The notes beneath the pieces are model-generated. The model worked only from the letters and a program-made list of their open reading frames with translations, did no database searches and was not told the origin of the DNA. DNA of 64,000 nt, from assembly GCA_002840125.1 (NCBI GenBank), contig PGZF01000005.1:124001-188000 (forward strand), given 5' to 3'. Position numbers and translations under genes: made by a program. Below, one piece after another: positions 59,837-64,000 of the stretch (position 1 is the stretch's first letter; each line of letters opens with the position of its first letter). Source of the stretch: Gammaproteobacteria bacterium HGW-Gammaproteobacteria-15. GTDB lineage: Bacteria; Pseudomonadota; Gammaproteobacteria; Enterobacterales; Alteromonadaceae.

Positions 59837-60625
59837 ATGTTGCACTTTTTAGCAGGACTCTTGTTAACGATAGGAGCAGCCCAGGCGCTGCCCTTTGATC
59901 ACAGCCACCAGTCTTATACCAACATCCTGCAACAGCATGTTGTTGAATATGATAATGGCTTGAAATCAGTGGTCGATTACGCCGCGCTGGCAGCGAGGCC
60001 ATTACCGCTTCAACAGTATTTAGCCACCTTATCTGAGGTAAGTGCTGAGCAATACCAGCAATGGACACCGGCTGAGCAACTGGCATTTCTCATTAACGCC
60101 TATAACGCCTTTACCTTAAAACTGATTGTTGAAAACCATGAAAAGTTTGCCAGCGGTGATGCCCGTTCAATTCGCGATTTAGGTGGTTTTTTCAGCTCAC
60201 CGTGGGACAAGGCGTTTTATACCTTACTGGATGAGCGTCGCACTCTTGACTGGTTGGAACATAAGAAAATTCGCGTCGATTTTAATGAACCCCGTATTCA
60301 CGCGGCACTGGTTTGCGCGGCGTTAAGTTGCCCTAAGCTCAGAGCCGAAGCATTCCAGGCTGATCTCTTATCTGCACAGCTGGAACAGCAAATGAGCAGT
60401 TTTCTAAGTGATCGCGAAAAAAACAACATTAGTGGTACTACGCTGAATTTATCCAAAATATTTGACTGGTATCAACAAGACTTCGGCAATATACAGCTTT
60501 ACATGGCCCGCTACGCTGACGCGCTAACAGATGACAAAAACCAACGGAAAATGCTGAACCAGCAACAGTTGACGGTGCGCTATACCAAATACAATTGGGC
60601 TTTGAACAGCGTTAATAATCGTTAA
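59837..60625 (+). CDS. DUF547-family periplasmic protein
   Basis: A 262-residue exported protein: signal peptide (1-17, AAQALP) then the DUF547 domain (LAFLINAYNAFTLKLIVEN; DLGGFFSSPWDKAFYTLL; DEPRIHAALVCAALSCPKLR-like HAALVCAALSCPKLRAEAF). Its Cys-His pattern recalls transglutaminase-like folds. DUF547 genes often accompany VTT-oxidoreductases like the one in the opposite arm. Function is unknown. It ends the plus-strand arm; the following 290 bases contain no gene. Confidence 0.88.
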   Translation: MLHFLAGLLLTIGAAQALPFDHSHQSYTNILQQHVVEYDNGLKSVVDYAALAARPLPLQQYLATLSEVSAEQYQQWTPAEQLAFLINAYNAFTLKLIVENHEKFASGDARSIRDLGGFFSSPWDKAFYTLLDERRTLDWLEHKKIRVDFNEPRIHAALVCAALSCPKLRAEAFQADLLSAQLEQQMSSFLSDREKNNISGTTLNLSKIFDWYQQDFGNIQLYMARYADALTDDKNQRKMLNQQQLTVRYTKYNWALNSVNNR

Positions 60626-60866
60626 TTCTGGTGCGATATTGTGAACAACGTCAGGCTAAGTGAGTGCAAAATTTCAGTAGCTAATAAGAAACTCAAACTT
60701 TAATTTTCTCAATGAATTAGCTCTTATAGTAATGGGGCTGGACTATCCCTAGCTCACAAAAAAGCTGGCTAGTGTCAGCTAATGGTAACCAAGAGAAAGT
60801 GTTGAGGAAAGAACAGCGTATATCGATAACGAATTAATTTAATTCATTTCCCACCAAACATATTAA
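60626..60866. other. Gene-free junction before the integrative element
   Basis: No coding frame of note. It separates the ynj-like locus from the minus-strand element genes and is a likely place for an attachment site, but no repeat or tRNA end was found inside the window. Confidence 0.3.
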
Positions 60867-60900
60867 ATCATCCGGCACATCCTGATGCATGCCGGATGAT
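60867..60900 (-). terminator. Hairpin after the element's last gene
   Basis: Eleven-base stem ATCATCCGGCA / TGCCGGATGAT with a 12-base loop, followed by TTTAAT on the minus strand, 15 bases after the stop codon of the 124-aa gene. Confidence 0.65.
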
Positions 60901-60914
60901 ATTGTGGGCGTTTA

Positions 60915-61289
60915 TTAAAAGGACATTAGTGATGCATTTCCCCCCGTCAAATCGATAAACGACACACCGTAGCAGGACTCTCCCAAGCAGCGAAATACCA
61001 GTTTCTGCCAGGACATCAGCATAAGCTTGTGACCGACTATAGGTATCACATCAAGCGGCTCCTGCATATCGGCCCCGGCTTTAGCCCCCACTAACCAGGT
61101 GTATTGGTTGTTTTCCTGAATATACAGGTTCCAGCCCGCGTCAAGGTCGCCACGAATACAGGTTTTGCAAACCACCTTGGGCACATCTTTTTCCAGACCA
61201 TACCACTCTGCTAACCGGCCGGAGTCAATCAGGATAATTTCATTGTTTTGCCGCGTTTGATAAGACGAAATTGGCGTTAATATTTGCAT
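60915..61289 (-). CDS. Unrecognised 124-aa element protein
   Basis: No known domain. It is a soluble protein with four Cys in two pairs (VCKTCIRG; RCLGESCYG), which could bind a metal or form disulfides, and a predicted beta-rich middle (WNLYIQENNQYTWLVGAKAG). It has no signal peptide. It is the last gene of a minus-strand set behind the integrase, 18 bases after its neighbour, with AAGGAG ahead of the ATG (ttAAGGAGctgttATG). Confidence 0.6.
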   Translation of the reverse strand: MQILTPISSYQTRQNNEIILIDSGRLAEWYGLEKDVPKVVCKTCIRGDLDAGWNLYIQENNQYTWLVGAKAGADMQEPLDVIPIVGHKLMLMSWQKLVFRCLGESCYGVSFIDLTGGNASLMSF

Positions 61290-61307
61290 AACAGCTCCTT
61301 AATTGAC

Positions 61308-61832
61308 TTAATGAAATTGACCAGCGGCTTCTGCACTAAGCGTCAGCGCCCGGCAAAACTCGATAACCGGATGGTGCTGGTATTCGGCGCCCCCAAACAG
61401 CTTGCTTTTCTCTACCAGAAACTCACAAATCTGGTAAAACAATGGGCTGTCCAGAAACGGCTCAATCACGTCCAGAAAGCTGTTGTCACCGGAACATTGC
61501 AGTAGTCCCTCCATCCCCAAAAACAAATAATCATAAGCATTCTGAATGCAAATAATACGGCGGCTAACCCTATAATCAGCAGATAAGCTGAACCCAAACA
61601 GTAACGCCGAGGCGATACAACCTTGATGCGCAAGCATTTGGCAAAACGCCTGCTGCTCAACGCTGTACAGTTGCTGAAAACCATAACGGCCCTGGCGTGT
61701 GTACGGGTATAAAAAGCGTTGGTGTACACCTTTTATCTGTTTAACACGCTTAGACTCAGCTACCTGTTCAGCCGTGATAAAATTGCCAAGCCATACATGG
61801 ATTGGCGTGTATAACAGGGTGACATCGCTCAT
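61308..61832 (-). CDS. Unrecognised 174-aa element protein
   Basis: No known domain. A soluble, mostly helical protein with several aromatic clusters (QRFLYPYTRQGRYGFQQLYS, YDYLFLGMEGLL) and scattered Cys. It starts inside the end of the preceding gene (ATGA overlap of four bases), so translation is coupled with the integrase set. Function unknown; the fixed association with the integrase suggests a role in element maintenance or a cargo effector. Confidence 0.6.
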   Translation of the reverse strand: MSDVTLLYTPIHVWLGNFITAEQVAESKRVKQIKGVHQRFLYPYTRQGRYGFQQLYSVEQQAFCQMLAHQGCIASALLFGFSLSADYRVSRRIICIQNAYDYLFLGMEGLLQCSGDNSFLDVIEPFLDSPLFYQICEFLVEKSKLFGGAEYQHHPVIEFCRALTLSAEAAGQFH

Positions 61833-62131
61833 TGCATTTCTCCCATCGGCACATCATGGTCTAGCAGCCAGCGCACAAAGTTGCGCTGCAGCGTCTTAAA
61901 CTCGATTTCGCGCACACAGCTGATACAGCAACATTCCTGCTTTACCCAGTCATACACCAGCTCGGTATTGTCCAGTGACTCATCTGGGCAAATGAATGCC
62001 GCTAGCTGGCGCCCATGCGCATCTATATGCAGCACTGTGATGAGATGCAGCGTTAACTGCCGCACCTTTTTCCTAAAAGTGTTATCAAGAACTTGCTGTC
62101 GGTACATAGGTGAAAGTTCGATCTGGTTCAT
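61829..62131 (-). CDS. Unrecognised 100-aa Cys-rich element protein
   Basis: No known domain. A 100-residue protein with a Cys cluster ECCCISC near residues 66-72 and a basic N-terminal half (YRQQVLDNTFRKKVRQL). It overlaps the integrase stop by four bases (ATGA) and the next gene by four bases, so it is the middle link in a translationally coupled chain. A DNA- or metal-binding role is conceivable but not shown. Confidence 0.6.
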   Translation of the reverse strand: MNQIELSPMYRQQVLDNTFRKKVRQLTLHLITVLHIDAHGRQLAAFICPDESLDNTELVYDWVKQECCCISCVREIEFKTLQRNFVRWLLDHDVPMGEMQ

Positions 62132-63309
62132 TTGGCACCTCCAGTGCGGTGAGCTTTTAATGACGAGTCAAAGGCTGAGTTATCTTGATGTGTCAGGTTG
62201 GCAACAAAACGGTTGGAAACACGAAACAGCATTTCTGTCGTCTTTTGCCCCCCTTGGCTGGCAATCCATTCAGGATTCTCACCCGCAGCCAGCCAAAGCG
62301 TGGCGGCGGTATGTCGGGTCTGATATGGCACCCGCTCGCGAAGGCCGCAGGCTTTTAACGTGGGATACCAAATCCGCTGGGTAATATTGCGATGGTTATA
62401 TGGCGTACCGTTGCGGGTCGCAAATACAAACTCGCCTGCTCCAGTGGCCTTAAATTGCCGCTCCAGTGATTCCCGCACTGGTTGTGACATAATAATTTCA
62501 CGCTGAGAGCCGTCATTTTTGGTGTACTCCGCCCTGCCCCCAACCCAGATTTCACGCACCAAAATGATACCCCGGTCGAAATCAACAAAGCGCCACTTCA
62601 AGCCATCGATTTCGCCGGTGCGCATACCGGTAAAAAACCGCACAATGTAGTAATCGACAAACGCTACCGGGACTAGCATCAGGAAACATTCCACCTCATC
62701 CAGAGTAAAAGGGTCTACATCACTCTTTTTCATTTTCAGTGGTTTTAAGCGCACTGGCGCAGTAAACTGATACCGGTCGGCTGCTTCACAAAGGATCATC
62801 TGAATAATTTTCAGATGACGGTTTATGTAACCTGCTGAGAATTTCTGTTCATTTCCGCGATAAACTTTGCCGAGTGTGGCGCGAAACTGGATTAAATCAG
62901 CCCTTGTGATGTGGTCGACCTCCATCTCCCCAAAATGGGGGATCAAGCGATTTTGCACTATCAGCCGCATCGTTTTTTCGTATGACACACGCCAGCTAAC
63001 TTGCATCTCATCCAGCCAGATATTGGCAAACTCTGCGAACGATGGCAGCCGGCTCGCCCGGTTACCGGCCAACAAACGCTGTTGCTGTTGCTGTTTCTCA
63101 AACCGAGCAACCATTTTGCTGTTAGGGAAATAATTGCTGTACACAAAAGTTCCAAGCAAAATTTCGGCTTCAATTTTCAAAATCAACTTTGCTAACGTTT
63201 TGCGGTTTGCCGGTGTATCTGGCAACGCAGTCTGCTCGCGACAACGTGCACCCATATAACGGAAATCAATTTGCAGATTTCCAGAGCCTCTTACCCTAAT
63301 ACTACCCAT
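62128..63309 (-). CDS. Phage/island-type tyrosine integrase, catalytic Tyr apparently lost
   Basis: A 393-residue integrase: N-terminal arm-binding part (GSIRVRGSGNLQIDFRYMGA), SAM-like domain (SFAEFANIWLDEMQVSWRVS) and catalytic domain with Arg in FFTGMRTGEIDGLKW and the RHTAATLWLAAGENPEWIAS block. Related integrases end in GHxxxxMLFRVYSRYVPNLT; here the sequence is GQKTTEMLFRVSNRFVANLT, so both the His and the nucleophilic Tyr are replaced (Gln, Ser). It may be inactive, or need another recombinase. ATG 63309 has GGAGG eight bases ahead; it overlaps the excisionase-like gene. Confidence 0.85.
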   Translation of the reverse strand: MGSIRVRGSGNLQIDFRYMGARCREQTALPDTPANRKTLAKLILKIEAEILLGTFVYSNYFPNSKMVARFEKQQQQQRLLAGNRASRLPSFAEFANIWLDEMQVSWRVSYEKTMRLIVQNRLIPHFGEMEVDHITRADLIQFRATLGKVYRGNEQKFSAGYINRHLKIIQMILCEAADRYQFTAPVRLKPLKMKKSDVDPFTLDEVECFLMLVPVAFVDYYIVRFFTGMRTGEIDGLKWRFVDFDRGIILVREIWVGGRAEYTKNDGSQREIIMSQPVRESLERQFKATGAGEFVFATRNGTPYNHRNITQRIWYPTLKACGLRERVPYQTRHTAATLWLAAGENPEWIASQGGQKTTEMLFRVSNRFVANLTHQDNSAFDSSLKAHRTGGAK

Positions 63310-63532
63310 GAGCCATACCTCCGTTTGCCATTGGAATAAATACCTGTGTTTGCGGTTTTGCGATGTCTTTTTGGATAGCTTCCCAGATATACAAAATCTT
63401 GCGGCCACCAAAAGGACGTATGTATTGAAGACCCTCAAACAGAACGCGATCTTTTAGCGTTTTGCGGATTGTCCGCAGGTCATACTTGATGAGCTTTGAA
63501 AGCCCCCCTGTCTTTAAGTAGATTTTAAGCAT
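63302..63532 (-). CDS. Excisionase-like small DNA-binding protein
   Basis: A 76-residue protein with a winged-helix-like pattern (GGLSKLIKYDLRTIRKTLKD then an EGLQYIRPFGGRKILY wing), of the kind placed directly before integrase genes as directionality factor. The ATG at 63532 follows AAGGGG; a GTG three codons upstream is an alternative. It overlaps the integrase start by eight bases and diverges from the XRE gene. Confidence 0.6.
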   Translation of the reverse strand: MLKIYLKTGGLSKLIKYDLRTIRKTLKDRVLFEGLQYIRPFGGRKILYIWEAIQKDIAKPQTQVFIPMANGGMAHG

Positions 63533-63621
63533 CTTTAGCACCCCTTGATATACATTTGTAGCGTATAATCATCATTATGCGCATATAAATGTCATTGTCA
63601 AGCGTCTTTTGTAGAGTTTAA

Positions 63622-63635
63622 TCATCAAATGATGA
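63622..63635. promoter_or_regulatory. Candidate operator for the element's XRE regulator
   Basis: Perfect palindrome TCATCA-AA-TGATGA in the divergent region between the excisionase-like and XRE genes. A related TAATCATCATTA lies about 50 bases further left, so two regulator sites are plausible. Confidence 0.4.
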
Positions 63636-63685
63636 GTAATAGGCTTTTTTGATGTAGAATGAGCTGGCACAGGGGGAGTTAAACG

Positions 63686-63910
63686 ATGATCAGATTCAGG
63701 CTCAAAGAGCTAATTGCAGATAAAGAGTTCGCAGAAGACAGACGGATTACCTTTGACGAAATCGCCAAAAGCACTGGGATCCACAGAACCACATTATCAA
63801 AAGTCGCTAATCAGAAAGGCTATAACACTACTACCGACGTTTTGGATAAGTTATGCTTCTACTTTGGCGTAGATTTAGCCAAGGTTGCTTCATACACACC
63901 TGAAGAATAG
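63686..63910 (+). CDS. XRE-family small regulator
   Basis: A 74-residue DNA-binding protein consisting of one Cro/C1-type helix-turn-helix (ITFDEIAKSTGIHRTTLSKV, then LDKLCFYFGVDLAKV). GGGGGAG precedes the ATG. Divergent from the excisionase-like gene, it is the likely switch for expression of the integrase set. Nothing coding was recognised in the last 90 bases of the window. Confidence 0.85.
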   Translation: MIRFRLKELIADKEFAEDRRITFDEIAKSTGIHRTTLSKVANQKGYNTTTDVLDKLCFYFGVDLAKVASYTPEE

Positions 63911-64000
63911 AGATGAACAGAGAAACTGGTTAGGGCACTCTATCTTTTATGAGTTGATTAATGCCGTAGACGGTTACTTACACAAAAGAATTTATAGTCT

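Larger units (their letters stand above)
60915..63910. mobile_element. End of an integrative element (XRE, excisionase-like, integrase, three orphans)
   Basis: A divergent XRE regulator and excisionase-like gene, an integrase and three overlapping orphan genes form one block. The order regulator / excisionase / integrase is typical of one end of a genomic island or prophage. The integrase has lost its catalytic Tyr, so the element is probably fixed. It continues past the window to the right. Confidence 0.6.

Noticed and set aside
60867..60900. Attachment site of the right-hand element
   Set aside because: The hairpin shape and position after a stop codon fit a terminator; no second copy is visible in the window.

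Overview
The window looks like a chromosomal segment of a marine or freshwater gammaproteobacterium of the Rheinheimera / Arsukibacterium / Alishewanella type (Alteromonadales or Chromatiales). This is inferred from gene families, moderate GC and the heavy-metal and c-di-GMP gene content; no rRNA marker is present. No tRNA, rRNA or CRISPR array was seen.

Layout. 1-3.8 kb: ordinary chromosome (RluA-type pseudouridine synthase, a surface protein with a GlyGly-CTERM-like tail next to a transglutaminase-like protein, a membrane sensor). 4.0-10.9 kb: an AT-richer integrated module of four overlapping genes (three large tyrosine-recombinase-like proteins and a small coiled-coil protein) resembling the Gamma-Mobile-Trio / Tn554-type recombinase sets. 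It is flanked on the left by the 3' stump of a host gene and on the right by a scrap of uspA joined to a scrap of an EAL gene. 11.2-13.0 kb: an RsbQ-type alpha/beta hydrolase coupled to a PAS-GGDEF diguanylate cyclase. 13.1-22.3 kb: an eight-gene minus-strand heavy-metal operon (BlaI-type repressor, M56 peptidase, TolC/CzcB/CzcA efflux pump, HupE-like protein, two small envelope proteins), divergent from a DUF3147-type gene that carries an in-frame stop. 22.8-25.1 kb: sulP-uspA. 25.4-30.8 kb: chemoreceptor, thioredoxin-CcdA pair, TetR regulator with a strong palindromic operator, CMD/AhpD-like protein, DinB-like and NRDE proteins. 30.8-32.9 kb: OlsF-like bifunctional acyltransferase and a small protein. 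32.9-39.1 kb: a Cu/Ag-type CusCBA pump. 39.2-43.9 kb: a mercury operon merTPCA with merR on the same strand, translationally coupled to an upstream lipase-like gene. 43.9-47.8 kb: NrtS, a GGDEF/EAL protein, DoxX and an ECF sigma factor.

48.0-60.6 kb is the most system-like region. An eight-gene minus-strand operon (orphan 160-aa protein, TonB-dependent receptor, VTT membrane domain fused to a flavin disulfide reductase, YnjB-YnjC-YnjD ABC transporter, YnjF-like CDP-alcohol phosphatidyltransferase, fatty acid hydroxylase-like protein) diverges from an AraC regulator followed by a CMD protein, a DoxX protein and a DUF547 protein. It reads as an expanded form of the E. coli ynjABCDEF locus with its own outer-membrane receptor, redox enzyme and lipid enzymes; the substrate is unknown. 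60.9-64.0 kb is the edge of a second integrative element: XRE regulator, divergent excisionase-like protein, an integrase that seems to have lost its catalytic tyrosine, and three unrecognised overlapping genes.

Start sites were refined by eye from ribosome binding sites and overlaps; motif calls are from memory of the families, without database searches.
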